NCBI GenBank assembly: GCA_937872125.1 | Contig: CALMNY010000055.1 | Location: forward strand, 1 to 14,424 | Origin: an uncultured Candidatus Competibacteraceae bacterium | Lineage (GTDB): Bacteria > Pseudomonadota > Gammaproteobacteria > Competibacterales > Competibacteraceae | Length of the DNA stretch: 14,424 nt | Direction: 5' to 3' | Shown here: piece after piece, positions 1-7,679 of the stretch | How positions within the stretch are numbered: the stretch's first letter is position 1 | How the letters are laid out: every line of letters begins with the position of its first letter | Notes under the pieces: generated by a model | What the model saw: only the letters and a program-made list of their open reading frames with translations | Database searches by the model: none | Told to the model about the DNA's origin: nothing | Position numbers and translations under genes: made by a program

Positions 1-806
1 TGCCTGAAGTCGAAACCGTCCGCCGTGGCCTTGCGCCGCACCTGACTGGCCAGGTTGTGACCGGGGTGGTGGTGCGGCAACCCCGGCTGCGCTGGCCGGT
101 GCCGGAAGAACTGGTGGCGCAACTGCCGGGGCAAACCATCCGACGAGTCGAGCGCCGGGCCAAATACCTGTTGCTGCGCACCGAGGCCGGGACGGCGATT
201 GTCCATCTGGGGATGACCGGCCGGCTGCGCCTCCTGTCCGCGCACGCGCCGCTGCAAAAGCATGATCATGTGGATCTGATGCTGGCCAGCGGCCAATGCC
301 TGCGCTTCAACGACAGCCGCCGCTTCGGCGCAGTATTGTGGACGGCAGAGCCACCGGAACAGCATCCGCTGCTCCGGACGCTGGGGCCGGAGCCGTTTGA
401 CGCCGCCTTCTCCGGTGCTTATTTGCGCCAGCGGGCGCAAGGCCGTACCCCCGCCGTCAAGACCTTCATCATGGACAACCACGTCGTGGTCGGAGTGGGC
501 AACATCTACGCCAACGAGGCGCTGTTCGCCGCCGGCATCAGCCCACTGCGACCAGCAGGCCAAATTGCCGAGGCGGAATGCGACCGGCTGGCGGTCGCCA
601 TTCAGGAGATTCTGGCCGAGGCGATCCGCCAGGGCGGCACGACCTTGCGGGACTTCATCGGCGGCGATGGCGAACCCGGGTACTTTCAACAATCCCTGCG
701 GGTCTACAACCGCCACGGGCTGCCCTGCACCGCCTGTGGGGAACCGATCCAGCGCTGCCGGATCGGCCAGCGGGCGACGTACTACTGTCCACACTGCCAG
801 CGCTAG
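1..806 (+). CDS. mutM: Formamidopyrimidine-DNA glycosylase (Fpg/MutM), lacking only the first base of its start codon
   Basis: Base-excision repair enzyme that removes oxidised purines such as 8-oxoguanine and then nicks the abasic site. The window begins at TG of the presumed ATG, followed by codons for [10 protein letters not shown], the family N-terminus whose Pro2 is the Schiff-base nucleophile and Glu3 the acid. The RAKYLLL stretch carries the DNA-binding lysine, and [13 protein letters not shown] is the helix-two-turn-helix region. The C-terminus has a zinc finger: CTAC, then CPHC just before the end. About 268 residues, the usual length for the family (E. coli 269). The gene converges on the minus-strand secreted-protein gene and overlaps its stop codon, leaving no room for a terminator between them. 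Family assignment is very secure. Whether the missing first base is A cannot be seen here. Confidence 0.97.
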   Translation, partial: PEVETVRRGLAPHLTGQVVTGVVVRQPRLRWPVPEELVAQLPGQTIRRVERRAKYLLLRTEAGTAIVHLGMTGRLRLLSAHAPLQKHDHVDLMLASGQCLRFNDSRRFGAVLWTAEPPEQHPLLRTLGPEPFDAAFSGAYLRQRAQGRTPAVKTFIMDNHVVVGVGNIYANEALFAAGISPLRPAGQIAEAECDRLAVAIQEILAEAIRQGGTTLRDFIGGDGEPGYFQQSLRVYNRHGLPCTACGEPIQRCRIGQRATYYCPHCQR

Positions 807-2215
807 CGCGGCGCCGGCGTCGGTTCAGCAGGAGGGAAACTGACCGGAGCCGTAGGGGTCGGGGCCGGTTCGGTGGGCGGAGGATTGGCCGGAGCCGTGG
901 GGGTCGGGGCCGGTTCGGTGGGCGGAGGATTGGCCGGAGCCGCTGGAGCCAGAGTCGGAGTCGGTTCAGCGGGTGGGGGTGGTGACAGAGATACCGGGGC
1001 CGGTGCGGGCGACGGGGCGACGGGCCGGATCGGCAGGGTGGGCTCGCGCTTTTTGACTGACGGCGTATAGCTCACCATGACAACGGCCGCGTCTTCGTTA
1101 CCGAAACGCTTGACCATCGCTGAGGATGGCAACCGACCCTCGCGCAAAGCCTGCAGGCCAGAATCGTTTTTGACTCCGCTCAGGATCAGGTCACGGATTT
1201 GGCCGAACCGGTTGGCGCTCGGTTCGGTTTCGATATAGCCACCGGCGTCAGTACGGATTTCATCCCGACTCGCCTCGTCCAGACTGCCTTGCCAGCCGGT
1301 GTCATCCCCGCTGGCCAGCCCCATGAGCGCTTCAGTCGCGCGGCTGGTGGCGATTTTCTCAGCGTCGGTGCGCAACTTGTCCTGGGCCGCGGGATCTGGA
1401 TGCGCGCCGATCAGGTTGACGGCGTAGCCGACCAGCGCCAGTTCGCCAGTAGCGTTCACCACGATCAGCCGGTTACCGACCGGCGGAATCAAGCCGCTCT
1501 CGACTTCGGCCTGGGTCTGCTTCAGCCCTTCCCGCAACGATGTCGCTTCCATGACGCTGGCGGTGGGCCGCGTCAGCCGGGTGGCGGTTTTGGGTGTGGT
1601 GACCAGATGAACGTGGATCGTGCGGCCAGCCTGATCATCCTCAACCGCATAGGCTACGAAGCCGCGCGCCAGGATTTTAAGGGCCTGCTCCCATCGTTCC
1701 TGATCGTTGGCGGCAAGATTGATCAGCGCCAGTCGAATGGCGTCATTCTGCTCCAGGGTTTCGGTGATTCGTCGCCGGGCTTCCGGGGATAACATCTGCA
1801 AGCATCCGCTCAGGCGGGTTCGCGCCTCTGTGAACGCCTTGAAACGCGCCTCGCGCTGGCTTCGTCGCGTGGCGACCGGATTGTCGGTGGCTGCATAATT
1901 GGCCACCCCAGTCGCAACCCAACCCAACCCGGTCCCGCCGAAGCTGATCAGTTGGCAGCCGGCGGCGCGCTGGCTGATTGCGGCGGCGATGGCGCCCTGA
2001 GCCGTTTTGGCGTGGAACGCCATTTCCCCGGTCGCCGCATTCTTGACCATGCGCGCCCGACTGACGCTGCGTTGTGGTGCGGTTGACGCGGTGGGCGCCG
2101 CCTGCAACGGCGCAGCGAATTCCTCGGCGTCGGACCTGGCCGCTGACGCCGGTGACAGCCATAACAGACTGCTAAACAGAATGCACGAGCAGAGGTGGCG
2201 TGGGATTTCACCCAT
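803..2215 (-). CDS. Secreted protein of unknown function with a repetitive proline-rich C-terminal tail
   Basis: A 470-residue protein I cannot name with certainty. The N-terminus has a hydrophobic stretch ending LSPASA, a typical Sec signal peptide with cleavage probably after the second ASA alanine. GGAG lies 8 nt before the ATG, supporting this start. Residues around 85-150 (QLISFGG, then a charged [12 protein letters not shown] helix) and a later [14 protein letters not shown] segment loosely recall the DUF6844 type of exported protein; this is a weak resemblance from memory. The last ~85 residues are almost only Pro, Ala, Thr and Glu, with the 15-residue unit [15 protein letters not shown] repeated twice plus partial copies, as in cell-wall- or envelope-spanning linkers. 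It lies 78 bp downstream of the HD-GYP gene on the same strand, so the two may be co-transcribed. The stop overlaps the mutM stop by 4 bp. Likely periplasmic or surface-exposed. Confidence 0.8.
   Translation of the reverse strand: MGEIPRHLCSCILFSSLLWLSPASAARSDAEEFAAPLQAAPTASTAPQRSVSRARMVKNAATGEMAFHAKTAQGAIAAAISQRAAGCQLISFGGTGLGWVATGVANYAATDNPVATRRSQREARFKAFTEARTRLSGCLQMLSPEARRRITETLEQNDAIRLALINLAANDQERWEQALKILARGFVAYAVEDDQAGRTIHVHLVTTPKTATRLTRPTASVMEATSLREGLKQTQAEVESGLIPPVGNRLIVVNATGELALVGYAVNLIGAHPDPAAQDKLRTDAEKIATSRATEALMGLASGDDTGWQGSLDEASRDEIRTDAGGYIETEPSANRFGQIRDLILSGVKNDSGLQALREGRLPSSAMVKRFGNEDAAVVMVSYTPSVKKREPTLPIRPVAPSPAPAPVSLSPPPPAEPTPTLAPAAPANPPPTEPAPTPTAPANPPPTEPAPTPTAPVSFPPAEPTPAPR
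842..945. repeat. 45-bp in-frame tandem repeat encoding the Pro-rich tail
   Basis: A 45-bp unit beginning GGGGCCGGTTCGGTGGGCGG starts at 861 and again at 906, with a partial copy before it (about 842-860). The copies are nearly identical. The second drifts after about 941. The period is a multiple of three, so copy-number change would keep the reading frame and only lengthen or shorten the tail. Confidence 0.85.
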
Positions 2216-2293
2216 CAGGGCGACTCCAAGGTAGTAACGAGTGGCCGGAATATCCGGGAAAGCCGCAAGCGGATCCGGAGTGGTCGTGGGCGA

Positions 2294-3928
2294 TTAGGGA
2301 ACATAACCGGGAATCCGGTTCACGTCGACCGCATCAATTTGCTCGGGTTTCAGATAGCGCTGGGCGTAGTCCAGCCAGACGCCGTCGCGGACAAAGACAT
2401 CGAATAGATCAGGATCAATCCGGTGCTCCTGAACCATCCAGCCAAGAATGTTCAGCACTTCGCTGAGTGACTTGCCCGGCTTGTACGGCCGGTCGCTGGC
2501 GGTTAGGGCCTCAAAAACATCGGCCAGACAGATGATGCGGGCCGGCGTGGGCAATTCTGCTTCGCTCAGGCCGCGATGGTAGCCGCGACCATCGAGTTGT
2601 TCGTGATGGCAACCGGCGTATTCGGGCACATTGCGCAGCGTGTTAGGCCAGGGCAGGGTGCTGAGCATCCGTAGAGTCAGAGCGACATGCTCCTCGATAA
2701 TGAGGCGTTCGTCCGGATTCAGGGTGCCCTTGGCGATGCAGAGGTTGTGCGCCTCGTCCTCGGAGAGAAAATCGTGTTCCTGGCCATCCGGCCCGACCCA
2801 GCGGTAGGCGGCGATGCGCCGCACCCGCTCCTGATCTTCGGGCCGCATGAATTCGCCGCCGGTATTGCTGCGGCGCAAGTGCTCCCGGTCGCTGTCCAGT
2901 TCGGCCAACCGTTGCTGAAACGGCTGTTCCAGCGCTGGAAGCGCCGCCGCATCGCCGCGCTCCAGCGCCGCCAGTTTCTCGTTCAGAAAGGCGATCTCGG
3001 CATCGCGCTTGAGCACTTCAAAGCGGGTGTCTACCAGGGCGATGCGGTCGAACAGGGTTTCCAGCTTGGTCGCCTTGTCCACCACATGCACCGGCGTGGT
3101 GATCTTGCCGCAATCGTGCAACAGGCCGGCGATCTTGATTTCGTACAGTTCTTCAAGGGTGGGGCGAAAATCCTTCAGCCGCCCCCGGTCGGAGCGGCGG
3201 GCCGCTTCGGCGATCATCATGGTCAGGATCGGCACCCGCTGGCAGTGTGCGCCGGTATAGGGGGATTTATGATCAATGGCGGTGTTAATCAGCTCGATCA
3301 GCCCCTCAAACAGATTTTGCAACTGGGTGATCAACTGATGGTTGGTCAGGGCGATGGCCGCCTGGGACGCCAGCGACTCCGCCAGTTGCCGGTCGGCGGG
3401 CGAGAACGTGCGCACCTGGCCGGTCTCTGGATCCAGGGCGTTGATCAGTTGGAACACCCCAATGATCCGGCCTTCATGATTTTTCATCGGCACCGTCAGG
3501 AAGGAACGGGAGCGATAACCGGTCTTTTGGTCGAAGCGGCGGGTGCCGGAAAAATCGAAATCCTGATCGGCGTAGGCGTCATCCACGATGACCGTCGTAT
3601 CGTGCAACACGGCATAGGTGACGACCATGTTGTTGTTGGGTTGACCGTCTGCGGCGTACAGGGGGATCGGCGGGAAGGGGATGGGCGCGCCCGCCGTCCC
3701 GCCCATGTGAAGCTGGAGCGAGTCGTTGCGCAGCACCTCGAAGTGGAGTTGTTGATGGTCTTCGTCCAGCCGGTACAGGGTGCCGCCATCGGCATTCAAG
3801 AGACTTTTGGCCGCGGTCAGGATGGTTTCCAGCAGCTTCGGCGTATCCCGCTCCCGGGACAACGCGATGCCGATCCGGTTGAGCTGGTCCAGACACTGCA
3901 AGGGATCTCTGGAATGGGAGGGGTGCAT
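2294..3928 (-). CDS. GAF-domain HD-GYP protein, probable cyclic-di-GMP phosphodiesterase
   Basis: A cytosolic sensor and hydrolase of 544 residues. Residues about 10-190 form a GAF domain (RSFLTVPMKNHEGRIIGVFQ is typical), expected to bind a small ligand. The HD-GYP domain follows: YTGAHCQRV, the metal-binding HDCGK at 271-275, a conserved EEH (His 414), and HHEQLDGRGYH at 441-451. The GYP signature is GYH here, a variant whose activity I cannot judge. Between HDCGK and the EEH helix lies an insertion of roughly 110 residues (about 288-400) rich in Leu, Glu, Arg and Ala, probably partly coiled coil. HD-GYP proteins hydrolyse cyclic di-GMP, controlling motility and biofilm. I chose the ATG at 3928 because AAAGGA sits 6 nt upstream; a TTG six bases further upstream falls inside that spacer. 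It heads a minus-strand pair with the secreted Pro-rich protein. Confidence 0.9.
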   Translation of the reverse strand: MHPSHSRDPLQCLDQLNRIGIALSRERDTPKLLETILTAAKSLLNADGGTLYRLDEDHQQLHFEVLRNDSLQLHMGGTAGAPIPFPPIPLYAADGQPNNNMVVTYAVLHDTTVIVDDAYADQDFDFSGTRRFDQKTGYRSRSFLTVPMKNHEGRIIGVFQLINALDPETGQVRTFSPADRQLAESLASQAAIALTNHQLITQLQNLFEGLIELINTAIDHKSPYTGAHCQRVPILTMMIAEAARRSDRGRLKDFRPTLEELYEIKIAGLLHDCGKITTPVHVVDKATKLETLFDRIALVDTRFEVLKRDAEIAFLNEKLAALERGDAAALPALEQPFQQRLAELDSDREHLRRSNTGGEFMRPEDQERVRRIAAYRWVGPDGQEHDFLSEDEAHNLCIAKGTLNPDERLIIEEHVALTLRMLSTLPWPNTLRNVPEYAGCHHEQLDGRGYHRGLSEAELPTPARIICLADVFEALTASDRPYKPGKSLSEVLNILGWMVQEHRIDPDLFDVFVRDGVWLDYAQRYLKPEQIDAVDVNRIPGYVP

Positions 3929-3934
3929 GAGCAA

Positions 3935-3940
3935 TCCTTT
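3935..3940 (-). promoter_or_regulatory. Ribosome binding site of the HD-GYP gene, within a possible hairpin
   Basis: On the minus strand AAAGGA is followed by TTGCTC and then the ATG at 3928, which decides the start. The GGA lies in the 3' arm of an imperfect hairpin (3934-3958): outer AUCC:GGAU, inner UUCC:GGAA, with a four-base bulge. Folding would cover the binding site. Confidence 0.5.
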
Positions 3941-3974
3941 CTTCCGGGCGGGAAGGATGGAACCGATTTTCGAT

Positions 3975-3980
3975 ATTATA
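3975..3980 (-). promoter_or_regulatory. Possible -10 box of the HD-GYP gene
   Basis: A perfect TATAAT reads on the minus strand, 47 nt before the HD-GYP start, in the divergent 150-bp gap shared with potA. No convincing -35 hexamer stands 16-18 bp upstream, so an activator or an alternative sigma factor may be needed, or the match may be chance. Confidence 0.35.
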
Positions 3981-4001
3981 GCCGGGCGCCGGGAGTACGC
4001 G

Positions 4002-4020
4002 CCGCCTGGCGGTCAGGCGG
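4002..4020. promoter_or_regulatory. Perfect 7-bp inverted repeat in the divergent HD-GYP/potA gap
   Basis: CCGCCTG and CAGGCGG are separated by GCGGT. It lies between the divergent genes, upstream of the possible HD-GYP -10 box and 59 bp before the potA start. It could be an operator or an RNA hairpin in the potA leader; the sequence does not distinguish these. Confidence 0.35.
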
Positions 4021-4078
4021 ACAACCGGCAATCCTTGTCGTTCCGAGGAATCTTCCATCGTCAGCCGCGCAGGGTGCT

Positions 4079-5188
4079 ATGAACGAACCGGTGATTGAAC
4101 TGCGAAATGTTTCCAAGGCCTACGCGGCCAATACGGTGTTGCGCAACGTCAATTTGCAGGTTTGTACCGGGGAGTTTCTGACCCTGCTGGGGCCTTCCGG
4201 TTGCGGCAAGACGACCATCCTGCGCTTGCTGGCGGGCTTTGAGAAACCGGACAGCGGCGAGATCCGCATCACCGGCCAGGACATGCGAACCCTGCCACCC
4301 GAACAACGTCACGTTAACACGGTCTTTCAGAGCTACGCACTGTTCCCGCATTTGACCGTGTTTGAGAACGTGGCGTTCGGTCCCCGGCTCAAAGGCTTCA
4401 AGGGTGCGGCCTTGGGGGAACGGGTCATGGACGCGCTACGGATGGTCAAGCTCGAAGACTTCGCCGGGCGCAAGCCGGGGCAATTGTCTGGCGGCCAGCA
4501 GCAACGGGTGGCGATTGCTCGCGCGGTGGTCAACCAGCCGCAGGTGTTGTTGCTGGATGAACCGCTGAGCGCCCTCGATTACAAGCTGCGCAAGGCGATG
4601 CAACTCGAACTCAAACAGTTACAACGACGATTGGGGATCACCTTCATCTTCGTCACCCACGATCAGGAAGAGGCGCTGTCCATGTCCGACCGGGTGGCGG
4701 TGATGAACGCGGGCCGGATCGAGCAGTTCGGCACGCCCCGCCAGATTTACGAAGCGCCCGAAAACCTGTTCGTCGCCCGCTTCGTGGGCGAAATCAATAA
4801 CCTGCCCGGTCGGGTGGTGGCCGCCGCGCCGCCGCGTTACGACATTCGCCTGCATGACCGGGTGATCAACCTCAGGTCAAAGTACGTCTTTGGCGTCGGC
4901 GACCGGGTTAACATATTGATTCGTCCGGAGGATTTACGCATCTGGCGCGAGGATGAGGGTAGCGTCGAGGAACGCGCTGCCCTGTTCCCGGCGGCGGTTG
5001 AAGAAGTGATCTACAAGGGCAGTACGGTGGATTTGGCGATTCGCCTGGACAGCGGGGAACTGCTGTCCACCACCCAGTTTTTCAACGAGGACGACCAGGC
5101 CCTCATCAATCTGGATTTCCGCGAGGGCGAACGGGTGTTCGTGGACTGGGTGCATGACTGGGAAACGATCCTGCCGCATGAGGGGTGA
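4079..5188 (+). CDS. potA: Spermidine/putrescine-type ABC transporter ATP-binding protein
   Basis: ATPase that powers import of a polyamine-like substrate through the PotB/PotC channel. It is 369 residues, close to E. coli PotA (378). Walker A is GPSGCGKTT (38-46), the Q-loop is FQSYALFPHLTVFENV, the ABC signature is LSGGQQQR (136-143), Walker B is LLLDEPLSALD (from 157), and the switch histidine is in VTHDQEEA (His 194). The C-terminal ~120 residues form a TOBE-type regulatory domain. The ATG at 4079 is preceded by AGGG four bases upstream. The reading frame stays open far upstream, but that stretch is antisense to the HD-GYP gene and does not resemble the family. First gene of potABC; the substrate could also be another small cation or compound, since this ABC subfamily is broad. 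Confidence 0.93.
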   Translation: MNEPVIELRNVSKAYAANTVLRNVNLQVCTGEFLTLLGPSGCGKTTILRLLAGFEKPDSGEIRITGQDMRTLPPEQRHVNTVFQSYALFPHLTVFENVAFGPRLKGFKGAALGERVMDALRMVKLEDFAGRKPGQLSGGQQQRVAIARAVVNQPQVLLLDEPLSALDYKLRKAMQLELKQLQRRLGITFIFVTHDQEEALSMSDRVAVMNAGRIEQFGTPRQIYEAPENLFVARFVGEINNLPGRVVAAAPPRYDIRLHDRVINLRSKYVFGVGDRVNILIRPEDLRIWREDEGSVEERAALFPAAVEEVIYKGSTVDLAIRLDSGELLSTTQFFNEDDQALINLDFREGERVFVDWVHDWETILPHEG

Positions 5189-5234
5189 GGCGAAAGGCCC
5201 AAGGCGAAAGGTGAAAGGTGAAAGGTGAAAGGTG
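5189..5234. repeat. Tandem AAAGGTG heptamers between potA and potB
   Basis: Four exact copies of AAAGGTG run without a break from 5207 to 5234. They are preceded by two copies of GGCGAAAGG (5189 and 5203). The heptamer resembles a ribosome binding site. The last copy ends 10 nt before the potB ATG. Slipped-strand change of copy number would alter the potA-potB spacing in 7-bp steps. Confidence 0.9.
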
Positions 5235-5244
5235 ACGCTGCCCT

Positions 5245-6099
5245 ATGAGGATTAGAGAACCGTTCAAGCTGGTCGCTGTTGGCATGATCGGGTTCTGGCT
5301 GATCGCTTTTGCGCTGTTGCCGAATCTGCTGGTGGTCATCGCCAGCGTGCTGGAGCGGGGCAGCGACGAGTTCGTCGCGTTCGCCTTGACCCTGGACAGC
5401 TATCGGCGCCTGTTGGACCCGCTGTATCTGGGCGTGCTGCTGGATTCGCTGTGGCTGGCGGGGGTCACCACGGCGCTGTGCCTGCTGTTGGGGTATCCGT
5501 TCGCCTACCTGCTGACCCGAATGCCGGCACGCTGGCGGCCCGCGCTGTTGCTGCTGGTCATCATCCCGTTTTGGACCAGCTCGCTGGTGCGGACCTACGC
5601 CATGGTCATCATTCTTCAGACCAACGGCTGGCTGAATCAAATCCTGCTGGGACTGGGGCTGATCACCGAGCCGCTGGAATTACTTTATACCGAGCCGGCG
5701 GTCATCGCGGGGATGCTCTACACGCTATTGCCATTTATGATCCTGCCGCTGTACGCCGTGCTGGAAAAGCTGGATCGCCGGCTGATCGAGGCGGCCCGCG
5801 ATTTGGGCGCGGGCCGGGTGACGATCTTTCGGCGGATCATCCTGCCGCTGACGCTGCCGGGGATCATCGCGGGCTGCATGTTGACCTTCCTGCCGGGGCT
5901 GGGGATGTTCTATGTCGCTGATTTGCTGGGCGGGGCCAGGACGCTGCTGGTTGGCAACCTGATCCGCGACCAGTTCCTGTCGGCCCGCGACTGGCCGTTC
6001 GGTGCGGCGGCCAGCACCCTGCTGACCGGGCTGATGCTGCTGTTGCTGTGGGCCTACTATCTCAGTTCCCGCCGCGCCAGCCGGGGGGCGCTGCCATGA
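5245..6099 (+). CDS. potB: Spermidine/putrescine-type ABC transporter permease
   Basis: Inner-membrane channel subunit of 284 residues (E. coli PotB 285). About six hydrophobic membrane segments are visible. The cytoplasmic EAA loop, which docks onto PotA, reads EAARDLGAGRVTIFRRIILP. A region with FWTSSLVRTYAM is typical of PotB/HisM-like permeases. The ATG at 5245 follows the AAAGGTG repeat; its last GGTG, 10 nt upstream, may serve as ribosome binding site. The stop codon overlaps the potC start (ATGA), indicating translational coupling. No binding protein gene is adjacent. Confidence 0.92.
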   Translation: MRIREPFKLVAVGMIGFWLIAFALLPNLLVVIASVLERGSDEFVAFALTLDSYRRLLDPLYLGVLLDSLWLAGVTTALCLLLGYPFAYLLTRMPARWRPALLLLVIIPFWTSSLVRTYAMVIILQTNGWLNQILLGLGLITEPLELLYTEPAVIAGMLYTLLPFMILPLYAVLEKLDRRLIEAARDLGAGRVTIFRRIILPLTLPGIIAGCMLTFLPGLGMFYVADLLGGARTLLVGNLIRDQFLSARDWPFGAAASTLLTGLMLLLLWAYYLSSRRASRGALP

Positions 6100-6869
6100 A
6101 CCTGCGCGGCGCGGCCCGGATCGCTTACCTGATCCTGATCTACGGCTTTCTCTACCTGCCGATTCTGGTGCTGATCGTCTATTCCTTCAACGATTCCAAA
6201 TATTCGCTGGAATGGCAGGGCATGACCTGGGCGTGGTATCAGAACCTGTTCGATGATCCCGATCTGCTGCAAGTGGCGCTGAACTCGACGCTCATTGCAA
6301 CCTTGTCGGCGACCGTGGCGACCGGGATCGGCACACTGGCGGCGGTGGCGCTGTACCGCTACGAATTTTTCGGTAAGCCGTTGCTGCAAAGCCTGATCTT
6401 CGTGCTGATGATGACGCCGGATATCGTCATGGGCATTGCGCTGTTGATCCTGTTCGTCAGCCTGAGTCTGCCACTGGGGTTCTGGACCCTGCTGCTGGCG
6501 CACATCACGTTCAACATCCCGTTCGTGGTGGTGACGGTGTTGAGCCGGATCAGCGGTTTCGACCGGCACCTGATCGAGGCGGCCAAGGACCTCGGCGCGA
6601 CCGAATTTCAGACGGTGCGCCGCATCGTCCTGCCGTTGCTGATGCCGGCGGTGGCAGCGGGCTGGCTGCTCAGCTTCACCCTGTCCATGGATGATGTCAT
6701 GGTCAGCTTCTTCGTCACCGGCCCGACGTTTGAAATCCTGCCGCTGAAAATCTATTCGATGGTGCGGCTGGGGGTGACGCCGGAAATCAACGCCTTGTGT
6801 ACGATCATGCTTGGCGTGACGCTGCTCTTGATCCTGATCGCCCAACTGCTGCTGCATGAGAGAAGCTGA
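6096..6869 (+). CDS. potC: Spermidine/putrescine-type ABC transporter permease
   Basis: Second channel subunit, 257 residues (E. coli PotC 264). The N-terminus (YLPILVLIVYSFNDSKYS) is highly characteristic of PotC. The EAA loop is EAAKDLGATEFQTVRRIVLP, and LSMDDVMVSFFVTGPTF near the end matches the family's conserved SxDDFxxxxFVTGP stretch. Start chosen at 6096, in a 4-bp ATGA overlap with potB and just after a G-rich run that can act as ribosome binding site. An in-frame start 48 nt upstream would lie inside potB and adds nothing family-like. The next gene, mlaA, is 81 bp on and functionally unrelated; potD is absent here. Confidence 0.93.
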   Translation: MNLRGAARIAYLILIYGFLYLPILVLIVYSFNDSKYSLEWQGMTWAWYQNLFDDPDLLQVALNSTLIATLSATVATGIGTLAAVALYRYEFFGKPLLQSLIFVLMMTPDIVMGIALLILFVSLSLPLGFWTLLLAHITFNIPFVVVTVLSRISGFDRHLIEAAKDLGATEFQTVRRIVLPLLMPAVAAGWLLSFTLSMDDVMVSFFVTGPTFEILPLKIYSMVRLGVTPEINALCTIMLGVTLLLILIAQLLLHERS

Positions 6870-6895
6870 CCGGCTATTCGGCGCGGTGCTGGCAG

Positions 6896-6923
6896 TTGGA
6901 GTAAAATCAGCTCAACGTATTTT
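6896..6923 (+). promoter_or_regulatory. Possible mlaA promoter
   Basis: TTGGAG (6896-6901) and TATTTT (6918-6923) are separated by 16 bp in the potC-mlaA gap, which is AT-richer than its surroundings. A TAAAAT (6902-6907) is an alternative -10. Matches are partial, so this is a candidate only. No hairpin terminator is visible after potC. Confidence 0.3.
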
Positions 6924-6950
6924 CGTTGCCACCCACTTGAGAGCACCGAC

Positions 6951-7679
6951 ATGTTCCGCCGCTGTTTTCTGATGACCGCTGCTATCGCTCTGCTGGTTGG
7001 TTGCGCCTCGACCCCAGGCGACGATGCCGATACGCTGGAGAGCTATAACCGCGCTATGTTCGCGTTCAACGACGCGGTGGATAAAGCCTTCTTCAAACCG
7101 GTCGCCAAGGTGTATCGGCGGGTGTTGCCCGAGCCGGTGAAGACCAGTATCGGTAACTTTTTCAGCTACCTGAACGATGTGGTAGTGCTGGTGAACGATT
7201 TGCTGCAATTCAAGCTGCATCTGGCGGCGATGGACAGCAGCCGAATCGTGTTCAATACCACCTTTGGCGTGGCGGGCCTGTTCGATGTCGCTACCCGCAT
7301 GGAGTTACCCAAACATAACGAAGACTTTGGCCAGACTCTGGGTTACTGGGGCTTCGGCGAAGGCTATTACCTGGTGCTGCCCTTGCTGGGGCCGAGCACG
7401 GTGCGCGATACCTTCGGCCTGGTTGGGAATTTCTTCACGAATCCCGTCACCTGGGCGACGGATTCCGAGGCTGTTGAATGGAGTTTGTGGGGCCTGGATC
7501 TCATCAATCGGCGGTCCAGTCTGTTGCGCATCGAGCGCGCCCTGGCCGACGAGCAGATTGATCCTTATTCGTTCCAGCGCAGCGCCTATTTGCAGATGCG
7601 GCGCAATCTGGTCTACGACGGCAATCCACCCAAGCCTGACTTCGATTTCGACGCGGCGCCGGAGCCGACCAAGCCATGA
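6951..7679 (+). CDS. mlaA: Outer-membrane lipoprotein MlaA (VacJ), phospholipid asymmetry
   Basis: MlaA extracts misplaced phospholipids from the outer leaflet of the outer membrane and passes them to the Mla carrier pathway. The protein has 242 residues. It starts with a lipoprotein signal and lipobox LVGCAS, so Cys 18 would be lipidated. Family motifs follow: NRAMFAFNDAVD, DFGQTLGYWGFGEGYYLVLP and LLGPSTVRDTFG. GAGAG lies 7 nt before the ATG. Its stop overlaps the DUF2007 start (ATGA). The other mla genes (mlaBCDEF) are not in the window, as is usual for mlaA, which is often unlinked. First gene of an envelope-related operon. Confidence 0.95.
   Translation: MFRRCFLMTAAIALLVGCASTPGDDADTLESYNRAMFAFNDAVDKAFFKPVAKVYRRVLPEPVKTSIGNFFSYLNDVVVLVNDLLQFKLHLAAMDSSRIVFNTTFGVAGLFDVATRMELPKHNEDFGQTLGYWGFGEGYYLVLPLLGPSTVRDTFGLVGNFFTNPVTWATDSEAVEWSLWGLDLINRRSSLLRIERALADEQIDPYSFQRSAYLQMRRNLVYDGNPPKPDFDFDAAPEPTKP

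Noticed and set aside
2687..4078. Long plus-strand open frame running into potA from upstream
   Set aside because: It is antisense to the HD-GYP gene, whose protein shows clear domain motifs. The potA family starts at 4079. High GC keeps the opposite frame open.
6057..6857. 266-codon minus-strand frame opposite potC
   Set aside because: Extremely Gln/His/Arg-rich, as expected from the reverse of a hydrophobic membrane protein gene.
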